Positions 45,670-58,788 are shown, counted from the first letter of the stretch. The stretch is DNA of 64,000 nt from Macrolepiota albuminosa (GCA_027475525.1 JAMWFC010000055.1:2691042-2755041), one strand, 5' to 3'. Notes: generated by a model from the letters alone, not told the origin. Program-made: numbers and translations.

Positions 45670-48600
45670 CTAGTCCCATTCAATGTTAACGACGCCCCCC
45701 GGAAGCGTAGCAAGTCCAATGCCTCGCTCCGCCTCACGCTTCAGCCACTTCGAGGCCCGTTTGTCGTCCTTGAGGAGAGGAGACAGCTTTTCGTAGCACC
45801 GTTGGTTGTGTTCCTGCATCCTTCATCAACTACAACCGGCAGTGGTGGGGTGAACGGACCAACCTTGAGCCACGCCTTCTCTTCCTTAGTAAGCATACTC
45901 TCTTTCACCATGCGCGTCTGGATTGGAACACATGTCAGACGCTCGAAGCCGAGCCAGATGTTGCCGTTAAATTCGCCTCTCGTCTACAAGCGAGTTACAA
46001 CGACGTTGAATGGTGAGAAGAACGCAAGGCCTACTTTGACACGTTTTACTGCAAGCGCGGACTCGATGCGAATACCCCATTTGCCTTCGTTGTCTATATG
46101 TAAAAAGACGGAATGAACAGTCAAGCGCCGGCTCAAGCAAATCAAACTCACAAAACCCAGGCTCGTTGGTGATGACGTGACCAGGTTCCAACGCTACACT
46201 ATTCCCAAAACTGTGCGGTCCTTCATGGACGGTCAGGAAAGACCCAAACCCATGGCCTGTTCCATGCTGCAGACACGAGGCACGTCAGATCCACTTCAAC
46301 AGATCGGTATCTCAACTTACATTATAGTTCAATCCATCCCTCCAGAGTGCTTTCCGCGCAAGCACATCAAGTTGGATGCCCGAAGTGCCCTCGGGGAAGA
46401 CTGCACTATCGATGGCGATCTGATAATAGCAGTGTCAGTAGCGTGTTCCGAGAGGTCTCTGTAAAAAAGGGTGCTCACATGACCTTGGAGGACTCGTGTA
46501 TATGCTTCGCATTGCTCCGGCGTGGGTCGCCCAAAGTGCACGGTCCGCGTTGTGTCACACGTTCCGTCCCGATATTGACCACCGGAGTCACTGCAGGAGA
46601 AAGAATCAGCCGGTGGGAAAAGTATCAAGCAGTCGGTAGATAGTCACTTGAGGTAGGGCGTGTCCCGCTCGATGAATTTCGCCGTCGATTTCCGAGGCGT
46701 ATAATGCGATAGTGCAGCGTTGGATCCTGTTGCGGACATAGACTTGTAGGCGAGGCCCATGAAATGCTTGCCAGACCGACGTATCTCAGTTAAACGGGAA
46801 GTAGCCTCGTATTCAGTGATATCGTATCCATCTTGTAGCTTGCCTTCCAACCACGCAAGGAATTTCACCTGTATTCGAGAGCTTAGCGAAAGAGACGACA
46901 GCGATTAAAATTAGACGTGACGAACAAAAGCAACACCGTCCCGCACATATGCTCGTCTCAAGCCTTCGAGCTCCGTCTCATTCTTGAGAGCCATCATCTT
47001 CTCAACAAAAGAGGGGGAGACAGTGTACCGGAAATGAGTGAACATAAGGGAGATGGCGTGCGATGCTTGGGGTGAGATGATTACCTGGAACAAACGATAT
47101 GTTAAATGACGTCGATCATAACGAAGACACTGACCTTCCCCGTTCCCCACTCTCGCATTCGCATCCATTTCCACAGATCACCGTACTCTCGGATCTCCAC
47201 ACCAAGGTTTTTCAAATACTCGTTAGTCTCTGGAGTGGACTTCTCGTGGTCCAGGAAAAGGACAGCATTCTCAAGCCCCACGTAAAGGTATGCATGGAAA
47301 AGAGGATTGTATGGTACATCAGAGCCGCGAAGATTTAGAAGATAAGCTGAGAATAATATATAGCATCCAGCGAGTCATGAGGTAGAAAAGACTTACCTAT
47401 ACAGGACAATGAGGTTATTAGGGTTCCTTGTTGTATTTGGTCTGCAGTAGCAGGTCCCTTGGAGTGGCTAGGGATGCTCGGGGGTTGGTTTTTGATCCAT
47501 TCTCTTAGTTTTTTTAACTTTGTCCCAGCACTAACCCCTGAAAAAAATGGCATGAGCACCAAAACGAGCTTCAGCTGAGCACGACGGACCTGAGAACTCG
47601 ATGGGCTGGATAAAGATAGGTGCTTTGGATTTCGAAGGCTTGTCTTTCCAAATTAGATCAACTAGGTTCTGAGGTGGATAGACAAATTTTGATTCGGTTC
47701 GATAGATTTTCTCATTAATGACCGTGGCTTTTTCAAACGCCAGCATGCGAGCATCTACGCCAATTCGAGAACCACGAACTCGTTCCTACTGGGACGTTCA
47801 ATGAAAAATTACAATCTAGATTGTAATACCCACCGTAAGCCATTCAACCCAATCCCTCGGACCATCTACCGATCCAGCTTTAATCAGTGTCCAGTTCCCA
47901 TCTAACTCTTCCTGAGCCTGAGACCAGTATCGCGCGTCCGTGAATAGATACGCTGAAGTCATGGTGACAATCGCAAGTCCATTACTTCCGTGGAATCCTG
48001 ATATGTAGTGACGGCGTTGATCACTCAAAGCGACGTATTCTGACCCATGAGCATCTTCGCTTGGTATTATACTAGCATATGAGGTAAAAATCCGCTTCAA
48101 AGAAAGAACCCATAGGTACGCACTAGTAGTCAAGCTTTTGTGTTGCCATGTGGCGGCGGAGATCCACCAGCCTCTCCGTGGTATCACCGGAATACCGGAC
48201 AGAATCGACTTCATTCATCTTACGTTCCAACGCAGATCCGACAAGAGTGCTGTATGAATCTATCGACTGACGAGGCTGAGATGTGCCAGGAACGGAAGCT
48301 GCTTGTACGGCACTTCGGTGAGTAGACCGGGAGGCGTGGCTCGAGTGCGTAGCACGGCTAGCTTTGCTATCCTGACTACGCTGCGACTCGCCTCTCTTGA
48401 GATTTAGGGAATCCTGCGCCTTTGGAGGGTCTTGTGTTGAGATGGGTGATCGATGGGTATTCTGCGACGCCCGACTACGCTGGGAGTCACCCCTCCTGAG
48501 ATTGATGGAATCCTGCGCCTTTGGAGAATCCTGGGTCCGGACTGAGTGCAGCGATCGATGATGGCTGTTCTGCGACACCTGACTGCGCTTGGAGTCACCC

Positions 48601-49136
48601 CTCCTGAGATTGATAGAGTCCTGCGGCTTTGAGAAATCCCGCGCTCGGTCTGAGTAGTGACTATCGTGGGACCATTTGCTGTCTTGTGAAGCCTTGGTGT
48701 TGCTTCGGGTAGGCGGCGCCGTAGGGGCCTCGTAGACAGGAAGATTCGTGCTGGACTCCCCAGAAAACTCCCCCTCCTCCTCTGCCTCCGCCTGCTTCAT
48801 CTTGTTCTTCTTCCCAATCCCCCAGCCATAACCAAATTTGGCCGAAATTGCAGATTTCTTCGTCCCTGTCATCGTATTTCCACGGTGCAGCTTTGGGCGG
48901 CCTTTCGAGTCCGTGCCTTGAAATTCCGGGAGGCTCATCGGAATCTCGTCATACCTCTCCGAGTCTGAGTGGAAGGTGACGCTCTCTGCTGCATCATTCA
49001 TAGTGGATGTTTGGGAGTAGGACTGATGTCGGATGTCGTAGTCTCGTGCCGTGCCGGAACTCGACCAAGAAAGACGACGCTTGGGTTTTGAACGACCGAT
49101 GCCGAACGGCAGACAGACGGGAGGTGGGGGTGCCAT
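45670..49136 (-). CDS. Aminopeptidase P (M24B) with long N-terminal extension
   Basis: A Xaa-Pro aminopeptidase, a two-metal pita-bread peptidase that removes residues before proline. ATG 49136 opens a 337-codon exon. Its last part ([21 protein letters not shown]) is the start of the catalytic protein and joins by an intron (about 48122-48072) to [26 protein letters not shown]. Metal-ligand segments follow: [48 protein letters not shown]. The stop is at 45670-45672 after GGVVNIEWD. About ten short introns are inferred. The first 315 residues are extra compared with the usual cytosolic enzyme. They are Ser/Arg/Gln-rich and likely disordered, with three imperfect copies of a unit like [15 protein letters not shown]. 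In yeast the related Fra1 acts in iron signalling; nothing here proves that role. Confidence 0.88.
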
Positions 49137-52100
49137 GCTCGGGAAATCAAGGGGTAAAATACAAAATTCGAGCCTCGCCGACTAAAATGGGGCCACGAGG
49201 TAGAGATTGGACCTGAGAGTTGCGGAGGGCGGACATAATAAACAGTCAAGACTTTTACAACATCCTGGCAACGTGTCGGCTCTGAGCTTGCCTAATGGGG
49301 CTTGGGACACTTTCCCCGATCGCATCTCAGCCGATTATAGATGCCTCCTGGATTAAGCATTTTTAGCCAACGAATATTCTAGCAACAAATAACCAGCAAT
49401 CCTTGCGCTCACACGAGGCTCCGAGAGCCCGTTGTTGCGCAACGAGAAGTGAAGGAGCCGCACGGCAGCGATCCGCAAACATAACAAGCTGCGCACATTG
49501 TCATGAAAGAGAAGCCATATGAACGAAGACAGGCAGTGGACAAACAATATGGGTTCAGTTTTGGTTCGCCTTGAAAGGACTGAGTGAGTCATGAGAGTAT
49601 GTCAAGCCTCAAGCTTCAAGCTTCAAGTGCCGTCCCGGGCGCGAGACTCCGGGATTTGCCCGATTCTTATGCCAGGCCCAATGTCTCATGACATATCAGA
49701 CGCCATAAATACTAGGCAATCAAGTTGAAGCGTGTTTGGTAGTGCTATTGAAGGTTCGTCGAATTCAAAGCGGTAAGCCGTCGGAAGCTGCCTGGAACCA
49801 TGTATCGGACCAGAGTTTCCGATTGGATCATGGGGTGACTAGTTGTACGAGGTAAACATCATCAGTGAAGCAGTAGTTTTCCAGCGTGCCCACAGCACCG
49901 CGAACTTGACTCCAAGTGGGGAATTGCTCACCGCCATCCCGTGGCGAATGCGAACGCAGTTCCACAAGACTGCAGCTGGGGTTTCCTCCCAGATCTTCGC
50001 CTGTGTATGGATCAAATATAGTATGTGTATCCTCCTCCACTTCAGACGTCGTCCGAGTATATGCAGAATACCAGAATACTCAGGCACAACTGGCGTTAAG
50101 GGAAACCTGGCTCGGTCTAGGACGAACACACCTTTGTACGATCACGTAACAGTTCTATTCTCAAAGTGAAACCAGAAACATGGCGGAATTTGCAGCTTTA
50201 TGGAAACATAGCGTCCGGGGAAGCATATATGCGCCACAGTTGGATGATCACCAGCAGAACATAGGACCAGCTGATTGCAATCAGTGCTGGATGTATTTCG
50301 TGCAACGCGGTCTAGTGGGTATCATTCTTCTATAACGACAGATGGGAAGCCAGCCATACGGAGGTCCGATTCTGAAATTGGCCATCATAAATACCCGGTT
50401 CCGAGACTTTGCAGAAACCTATGTAGCCACAGTGCTCCAAGCTAACAGTCCCGATAGATTTCTGACGAAGAAAAGAGTACGCGAGAAGTGGAAAGGTCCC
50501 TGGGATCCCACTAGCACTAGTTAGTACTCAAAGCTGAAGCTAGAATTATGATCAAAGAGTCAAAATGACAAGAAGCCGGCAGATTTCCCAGCACGTGCAT
50601 GACGCGTCGCCTTAATGATATCCTCTTCCCCTTTTGGCTCAGTAACACTCAGATTTTCCGAGCGTTCCTTGGGGTACCAGTAAATTTATCAAACACCTAT
50701 TCTGCTTTTTCGTTCCACTCCTATCCTGATCCCTTTTTGGCTCTATGCGCGCAAAAGATAACATTTCCTATTTTTTGAATATTCCATTGGGGAAATTAAT
50801 ACCGAGGCAAAGCAAAACTTGTTTTACTTCTTCGTTCCACTCGGATGGAAGATCATACTGGCGCGCGATGAGGCCGTTCATTCTCAAAATTTCGCCTTTC
50901 GCAACAGCCTCGACGATGACCAAAATTAGTAAGCAGCATAGCAAGAACAGCAAAGGTATGATTGACATTTGAGTCCTTCTATACATTTGTGATTCATTAT
51001 TCATGCACCATGGTTGAAACCTTCCCCGAGTCCTCATCAACTGTCCTAGTATTGCTAACGAATCTCCCCGGGCCTGTCGTAGTCCATATTAGAATCCTTG
51101 CAAAAAAGCGCTTATATTATTAATACTATACATAGTCAGAACAAATGGTTTCAATGTTACTATGTTACTATGATTGATATCTACCAACTTTGTATATAAA
51201 TACAGCTATAGACAACCCCGTAAAGGCGAGCCACGATAACCCTAGCTAGAATATTAACCGAGAACATTAACTGAGGACTCAATGTTCCGGTGGCTATTAT
51301 ATATATACCTGGTAAGATCATGACGACGACTCCAAGCGAGGCGTCGTCGACACGCGCAGGTTTGTCGATAAATACACAGAGCCTATCCTCGTACACCTCG
51401 GACAAGGCACTGACCTCATCAAACGTAAGTTATGAAACAGGTTTTAAAACGGGGGATGTATTGACGAATAGATGGGTCTGAGGGAAGCGTTCGAGGGACC
51501 TCGGAGATACCGTGACGGGCACCAGGCTTGGCATTATCAGTGATACAGACTATAGATGCTTTCATCGCAACACGTCCCACAACTGCGACCAACGCCCATT
51601 TAGATAGATATATACTTAAAAATCTAACTCTATACCCGTAATAAAGGAGAGAAAGGGGCCTAAGGTAGACATAAGATATAGACATCAATCAAGGAGACTG
51701 CAAAAGAAACAAGACAAAATTGTCCAAATGTCAATACCAATGCCGAAGTAGAGTGAAAAACAGCAATTCCCGTGACGACGACGGTGATATATGAGAATGG
51801 TGCTGATGATGTTTGTACCGTAATGTAATATCGATGATGATACCGATGATGGTCCTTTAATGATCACTGTATGATGCATGCACATCTAGAAGGACAAGAT
51901 GAAATAATACCAGTGCATTGGTCCTGTAACGTGGTGTGATGAACATTGAATGCGCGTGAGCGGGCATCGAGCAGCGCTGACTATGCGGGGATGCAGGGGG
52001 GTATATGTGTGGTATGGATGTTCCGTGAGAAATCTAAGATTGACAACCCCGAACGAGAGGTCGAGGAAGTAGGAAAGGATGGGAAGAGTGACAGGGCAAG

Positions 52101-52201
52101 AAGGAGGGGGGATTGTGGGTTATGACGAATGAGTGCAAACGGCGCACAAAAGGGAACCACCAACCAGAAGACCTGACCTCCCTCCTTCCGATATCGGCCG
52201 C
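49137..52201. other. Gene-poor stretch, unrecognised small open frames
   Basis: It begins with the promoter of the aminopeptidase P gene. Between 49828 and about 50500 the minus strand has small frames that could be exons of an unknown protein (for example one ending YLVQLVTP at 49828), but I cannot join them with confidence. Frames near 50745-50972 and 51290-51481 are also unrecognised. No mobile-element signature was noticed. Confidence 0.4.
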
Positions 52202-53863
52202 TCATTGCGCAAACCCAACCTGCATCTCTACCTCATCTTTCTTCCGTGTCCCACCATGTCCGCTCTGCGACCTCGCCGCATAAATCGGCGTCTCGCTAAA
52301 CGGTGATGGGGTCTGATCGCGATACTGGGCAAATGACTCATTCGGGCTCAGGGGACGGCGGTAGGGATCGTTGTTATTGTTGTCGTTCACTTGCTTTTCG
52401 TTTTGTTGCTCCATGGCGGCGGTAGCAGCAGAGGCATCACCGATGCCGGCACGAGTACCCCAACCAGTCTGTATTAAATTGATGATCAGTGGATGATCAC
52501 ACGAGGGATGTAATGAAATACCTCGTGAAGCGTGCACAGGGCATACAGTTTCATGACGGCAAAATAGTAGCCAAAGGCGATAAATGCTGGGACGTAAATA
52601 ATATCTTGGGGACGATGCCAGAGATGGGGTAGAAGCTTCGCTGTTCGTGTTGCGGACAACCAAACCATCCATGATAGAAGGATATTCCTGGGTAGAGAGT
52701 GGTACTAAACAACTATTTATCATGGTGAATGAAACGAGACTCACCACCAGGGTAAATGATATCCTCCTGCGTCTACAGGCAACGTACTTTTGTAAAGAAG
52801 GACCATGACCAAGCATGGGCCAACGAGTAACGTCAAGGGGTTATAGAGTTTGTCGACCTGTTAATTGGCTCAGCCTAAATCGTAGATCGAGAATGGTGAC
52901 GTACCATAGTATACGCCACATATGGATGACTTGTCCAAATATGCCTCTCCGTGAAAAGACTCCGTAAATCCGAACGCCACGTGTTTCGTGTCCATCTGAG
53001 CACCTGCTTGAGGAACCGCCAATTTGGCTTCATCGTACTCAACAACTCCGCTTCCTTGCACACCTGTACATAAGTATTCCATCCGTGGCTCACCATCCAT
53101 CGCGTCAGAAACTTGTCATCCCCCGAGTTCAGCTGGTATTTTCCAAGCCAGTAGTCATGCGTGAATCCGTGGATGAACTCAGGGTCCTTAAGAATGACCG
53201 TGCGGTAAGCCGCAGTCCGACCGGAGAGACATGGAATACCGCCGTCAATGTGTGTGGAGGAGGCAATTTCAATGTTGCGGATCGTCAGACGGAAAGCAGC
53301 GAGCACCTCCCAGACCGTCATGCGCTTGCCGACGGCCTGCACGCGTTGACTTGTTCCAACACCGCCAACCTTTTGATCCTCAAAACACGCAAGCATGTAT
53401 GGCAACATCATGGGTGGCCAGATGGCGTCGTCGTCGGCAAACACGATGATGTCTGTCGTGGTGTTCTTAATACCATGACTCATTTGTAGACGTTTGTTGG
53501 CAAATGGAACAGTTAGTACGCGGATACGTTCGGGGTCAACAGCGTTGGCAAGCTCTTGGAGCGGGCCAAGCATCTTCTCTTCCGTAATAATAAGAATCTC
53601 CTTGGGTTTTCCGACGAGCCAGCTGTGAGCTGCCTCCTTGAATTCCTCGCCAGCGTCAATCGTCGGCACGATGATAGTCACATCTTCGGAGGCGATGTAA
53701 GTTGGATTTTCTGGTAATGGGACTGGGCGGTATGTAAAGAACGCGGCAAGGCGTATCAAGTACCATAGGTACCGGAAGAAGCTAAAGAGAGGCCAGTGAC
53801 ATTATTGACTAGATAGATGTGTCGCAACGACACGAACTCACCCAATCACACCGAATGGAACGA
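52202..53863 (-). CDS. CPS1: Cps1-type GT2 polysaccharide synthase, 5' end unresolved
   Basis: A membrane glycosyltransferase of family GT2 related to Cryptococcus Cps1 (hyaluronan synthase-like), making a surface polysaccharide. The visible 5' exon (about 53863-53842, VPFGVIG) joins FFRYLWYLIRLAAFFTYRP. The catalytic part has VTIIVPTIDAG, FADDDAIWPP (Asp motif), GGIPCLSGRTAAYR, LNSGDDKFLTRW and QVLRWTRNTWRSD (QxxRW motif). Membrane helices follow (LTLLVGPCLVMVLLY, WNILLSWMVWLSA, IIYVPAFIAFGYYFAVMKLYAL), then LHE joined to TGWGTRAGIGD and a polar tail ending GFAQ. Five introns are inferred. The first exon, probably coding for 10-20 residues, was not located. Confidence 0.85.
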
Positions 53864-56249
53864 CTGGAAAAAATAGTCAAAAAAACTGATAAATAGCCAT
53901 GGCAGAGGAACCAACAAATTGGAAAAGCATCAGACGTTAAGTATAGCATTTGAACAGGCTATTCGGAAGAGTAAGGAGCGGATACGACGCCAGATATGAC
54001 GGCAGTTGCAGTGAACTCGCTGAGCGAGTTCACGACCAAAGGGGAGGAAGAGTTTCAATAGTCAATCTTCTGATGCCCGTTTGTCGTGCACCGGCGGAGT
54101 TCGAATAACTTTCTTTTCGATCTGTCTCAAATTTATACCATCGGGCCCGCATGTACATGCCTCTTCCCAGCATTCTTCGCACACATACATTCAACCGTTA
54201 CTGCTAAAACGGATTTGCATACCATGTGCCGCTTGAGACAACTTTTCTCTTTGAATCAAACCTCGCCTCTTGTGCTGTGTACGCACTGTACCGAACTGAT
54301 GTCAACTGATGCCCCGTTGCCAGCTGATGCGCAGATGCCCCGTCCCTACAGTAACTAGGTGGCGATATGCGAGAACAAAAATAGTTTAGCTATTGTAGCG
54401 CGATTATCAATACGAATTTTAAAATATCTCCGCAGTCCGCAGTCGATATTTTCTCGTCTGGATTAAAAATAACGTTGTTAAATCCAGCCTTCCTCAATGG
54501 CCAGCGCGGTTTAACCGTTGGTGTCACTTGTTGCTGCGGACGGGCATTTAGGACCGGGGGTCGTTGTCATGAGACCTTTCCGTCCCGCCCGGAGACATTC
54601 TTGTGTTGACACACAGTGGGGATTTACGGTAGGCGTGCCTGGTCGGTCTTCCCTTGTTCCCAATTCACTGCTTCCTTGTTCACATTTGTCAGCCTATAAC
54701 ATTGCTTGGTCTCTTCCCTCCTTCTACGCTCCTCGGACCCATGATGGAGGTTCATAAAGCATCTTGCGATCCTAATCATGATACTAACAGTAACGGTCTA
54801 TAGCATGAACTTTTTTATGACAGGTCAGATAATCACTGCATCTTTGCTGTTCACGACCTGCCACCACGGTTTTTGATTGTTTTACGAGTTTAAGTGATCC
54901 ATCTATCGTTTCGACCACAAACAACAATAGAAGCAATCCGGAGTGGTCAGGACGAAAAATCCATCACTGAGATTGTTTGTCATTTCATGGATGGAAACCT
55001 GGGGTCTCATTACATGGTGAGCTTCCTCGCACTCATATAAAGTTGGATCGAAGAGATAAGTATTAAAGATGGGCGATTATAATCCTTCAAGGTAATCCAC
55101 ACCTACTACTATTTGAGATTCACATGCATGTGGACACCATCACGAAAGATACCGAAAACATGACATTTCATCTCCCAAACTACACACTAAATCACTCAAT
55201 TATATCAAGCCTAGCCCAATAACGAGTAAACAAAGATCCACGCATTTCCTTGGCAGTGGCGAAAAGGAAACCTTCATAGTATTTGGCACTTCTCATTATG
55301 CAATGTGATGAGCTTCCATACATTCATATATAAGCTGGCAGAAGAGAAAGGTAACTCAGACAGGGGTAATATTTGAAGAATTCCATGCACTCTTTCGATT
55401 TCACACCAAAAACATAATCTTTGTATTCCCAAAACTACAAACCAAATCATCCTTCCTCTATCTTACTCATTACACTACACTTTGTCCAATAAAAGCTTCA
55501 TATCCTTTCTTGACAGTGGCAGAAATGAAAAAGCACCCTTTCCTTGGCAGAATCAAAACAAGTGAGGCTAATTTTCCTTGGCAGCGGTCGACTCTGCATG
55601 CTTTCAAACGACACTGTCACATAAGGCCTAATGCTGATATAACCACCCCTCGCTGACCCTCACGACACTGATGGCTCACTAGCCATATCAGGCACCCCCT
55701 CTCTGCTGGCTATTTAGCCTGGATTATTGCTTTACCTGTGGCCAGTAATACCGATGAATAAATATGTAGATATTTTCCCTCAAAAGAAATGTTATCTGAC
55801 ACTGAGATCATGACTGGTCTTGTGCCTGTTTCCATCATGTTCCCCGCCAACAAGCATCTATCAAATATGCATTGTCGTCTTGCGGTGCCCTCTTCAAATG
55901 ATATCTGGATCTATTGTGGTTTGCAAGTTTTTCAAGCCTTTTTCAAGTATCTCAAGTGGTTTAAAACTCATGGTAAGCTCAAAAACCGAATTGTGAATAT
56001 TTTTTGCTTCTCTGGTGTCTAATTAAGCTACATTACATGGGCTTATCCTCCTTGGTAATATCACATTCTTGGAAGATTGCATCAAACATATGAGTTATGA
56101 TGCTAAAGAGGCTATGGGTTATGGGATATGACAGAGTTATGGTTTATCAGGGTTGATTTCTCTGGGAACTGACTTCATGGACTAAAAATCTTATTTGGTA
56201 TAGGAGAGTATGTGTTATATATAATATAGGTTAGAACAGAGTCAACTGT

Positions 56250-56560
56250 ACCTACTTGCTATTCTACACATCCATCAATGCTTTCTATGTCTTCCCTCCA
56301 CTATCATCTCACTTGCTGCTAGTCTCTCTATTCATCAATATGCATCTGCTGCCATCAATTTGCTTACTATTGTTTTTTCCATCCATCAACATCTATCCAC
56401 CATTATGCATTTACTTGGTACTGCCTTCTCCATTCACCACTTGTTCTTAATACTATCAATTCATTTATCACTGTCCTCTCCATCCATCAATGTATTTCCA
56501 TGCCTTCTCTATCTATTATTAATGCATACTTTCCACTATCAATTCACCTCCTCACTGTCT
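56250..56560. repeat. Degenerate CCATCAA/CTATC-type repeat
   Basis: Pyrimidine-rich sequence with recurring CCATCAAT, TCCATCCATCAA and CTATCAATT words at irregular spacing of about 30-50 bases. It looks like a decayed minisatellite. Confidence 0.5.
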
Positions 56561-57947
56561 ATTGATACGTCTGTCTCAAATATGAGACAGAAACTGAGGA
56601 AAAAGGACAAAAATATATAAATGTCCTAAGTCTACACAAGAAAGCTGAAAACGGTTGAAAACTGTAGACTGAGACGCACCTCAGGACACCAGCCAACGCA
56701 CCACCAGACCACCCAGCAAGCCCCAAAATGACAAAGCCACGACAAAACAGCAATGGCTGAGGCAGCGGCAGGATCGGATGGCAACGTGATCGGATCAATC
56801 CCATCTGACGATCAGGAGCCGATCACGATCGAAACTCGACACACGCATTGCGTTCTCCTACCCTCTGCATACCCTTGTTACTCGACCCCGATCCCACTGC
56901 CCTACACACGAAACAACAACAAAGGCCAGAGGAAAGGAGCAGGGAAGCAAGGAAAGGGAATGGAAAGACAGGAAGGAAAAGAAACAGAGTTTAGCCGATG
57001 AAGACAAATGGAAAACGTTTAGCCTCACTGCCAAGTGACAGCAAGCACAGCTGCCAGAGCCCAGACCCGGTAACGGCCACGCTGAGTTGCTGAGCAGGCA
57101 AAACACCACGAATGAGCTCGTTGCCGTGCAAGTACGCGATGGTCTGTGCGTAGAAGGAAAGCATATAAAAAGAATGGGATTTTGGGGAGGCCTGGCAAGC
57201 AATCAACTTGCCACAGCTCGGAGTCTCCAGGAAGTGGACATCTTAGGCCTATGAGTGACTAGATTGACTTCGGGCAGTAGTAATAATACTTTTTGAGCCC
57301 ATTTCAAGTGTCAACTTAAGTTTACATTCAAATCAAATCAATTAAAATTATAGCTTTATTACAACGTGTGCACGCATGTAACTAAAACCCCCAGAATGTA
57401 GTGAACTGGAGTTTTATATTTAAATTCTAAGACTTGTTCAATTCCACTTGGACAACTTAATATTAAATAAAAACTTACATTTTGCATCACTATTAGTGCC
57501 TATTTGCCACTATTACTTTCTTTGCTACCTATTGTCTAAATCTTCTTCTTACTGTCCTCTTCTTTTTCATCAAATTTTCTATGTCTTTCTTCAGTATTCT
57601 TTTATTCTTACATTACACATTAGAAGTTGCCAGTGTATATATTAATTCTAGCAGAATATATTGATTGGAACTTAATACTATTGAAAAACACAGTAAAACA
57701 TTATTCTAAGAGGGACTTCTCACTTCTTCTCTCTTTCCTCTCTCTTTTTTCATTCATTTTTTTTATTTCTTCTTTCATTCTTTCACCTTCCTGCTTCTAT
57801 TCTTTCAACTCTATCTATTAGTACTTGTAAGGGAAACACTTAATATGTGTGAAACTCCTTTCACAGAGCCAGCAAGCATCAGTAACAAGCAAGAGTCAGG
57901 CAAGAGATTGGCAAGGCTAACTAAGCAGTTGGACATTACTAGAGAGC

Positions 57948-58101
57948 TTACAGTTAGTTCAGTGTGTAAAACAGAAGAACATTGCTATTGTCCAACCTGG
58001 GAATATTCTATCTACAGGCTGCCTTTACAGTTAGTTCAGTGTGTAAAACAGAAGAACATTGCTATTGTCCAACCTGGGAATATTCTATCTACAGGCTGCC
58101 T
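57948..58101. repeat. 77-bp tandem duplication
   Basis: Copies 57948-58024 and 58025-58101 are identical and intergenic. Confidence 0.95.
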
Positions 58102-58315
58102 TTATATATTACATTGGTGGCTATGCTATTACTAATACTGTTTAATTAATCAGGCCTCAGTATGTAATGAAGTATGACTAACAATAATTGATGCTGAGCA
58201 AAGTCTATGCATATAACTCATCAAGGCAACTGAGTACTAGAAGACAAAAGAAGATAGAATAGGCTGAGCAGTCATTCAGATGTGCTAAGAGTAGATGTGT
58301 CATCATGTTAGAAGG

Positions 58316-58629
58316 TAAACCTTAGATTGTAAGTATGTTCAGTCTGCAGTCTTTCAGACAATTGACTTTATTCATGCATATCTAGATTGTAAGTACGTTC
58401 AGTCTACAATCAAGGTAAGTAGTGTGTAATATAACTAAATAACTCACCCTCAGTCTTTCATACAATTGACTGAGGGCTCGATGTTGGTAGGTATCATATA
58501 TATGTACAATTTCAGTCCATTGTCTCTTTGTCTGACTTAGACAAAGAGATGACTCTGAGTACTGGCCTGAGCATGATCAATATCATGATTACTTGCAGTG
58601 TGACTGATGTGACACACTTTGTCTCAACA
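58316..58629 (-). mobile_element. Solo LTR (family D) with target duplication
   Basis: A 314-base LTR from TGTTAGAAGG to GTCTCAACA, flanked by CATCA on both sides (58311-58315 and 58630-58634), a perfect 5-base target duplication. It has a 23-base repeat at 58323-58345 and 58383-58405, a partial hairpin between the copies, and the full hairpin at 58445-58477. There is no internal element sequence, so it is a solo LTR left by recombination. Confidence 0.85.
58347..58477 (-). promoter_or_regulatory. Twin hairpin motifs in LTR family D
   Basis: The partial copy is CAGTC, loop TTTCAGACAATT, GACT (58347-58367). The full copy is CACCCTCAGTC, loop TTTCATACAATT, GACTGAGGGC (58445-58477). The loops differ at one base. 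On the minus strand TATATATG (about 58496-58503) lies 25 bases upstream of the full hairpin, and AATAAA (58367-58372) overlaps the start of the partial copy. Confidence 0.75.
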
Positions 58630-58754
58630 CATCAGACTAAGCTTGAAATAGGATTAGACATTGTCTGAAAACCAGTCTCCTGATAAGGACTCTAAAAGGG
58701 ATAATGATGATTGATAATCAAGGAGCACCCTAAAGCTTTCTGACAAGAGTATAC

Positions 58755-58788
58755 TGTTAGAATTCGGACCTTGTTAGAATTCGGACCT
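58755..58788. repeat. 17-bp tandem duplication at LTR end
   Basis: TGTTAGAATTCGGACCT occurs twice in a row (58755-58771 and 58772-58788) at the outer end of the 3' LTR. The inner end of the 5' LTR at 63905 has it once. Confidence 0.9.

Larger units (their letters stand above)
53864..58315. other. Gene-poor, AT-rich stretch
   Basis: No gene is supported over 4.4 kb. It includes degenerate direct repeats (55090-55290 versus 55390-55560), a pyrimidine-rich degenerate repeat at 56250-56560, a similar CT-rich run at 57480-57820, and a 77-base duplication at 57948. Short frames such as 56753-57001 (+) and 54086-54358 (+) have no recognisable domain. Confidence 0.5.

Noticed and set aside
58445..58477. 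LTR hairpins as Rho-independent terminators or tRNA-like genes
   Set aside because: This is a eukaryotic genome, no T-run follows in a fitting orientation, and there are no A/B boxes. The TATA-linked position explains them better.
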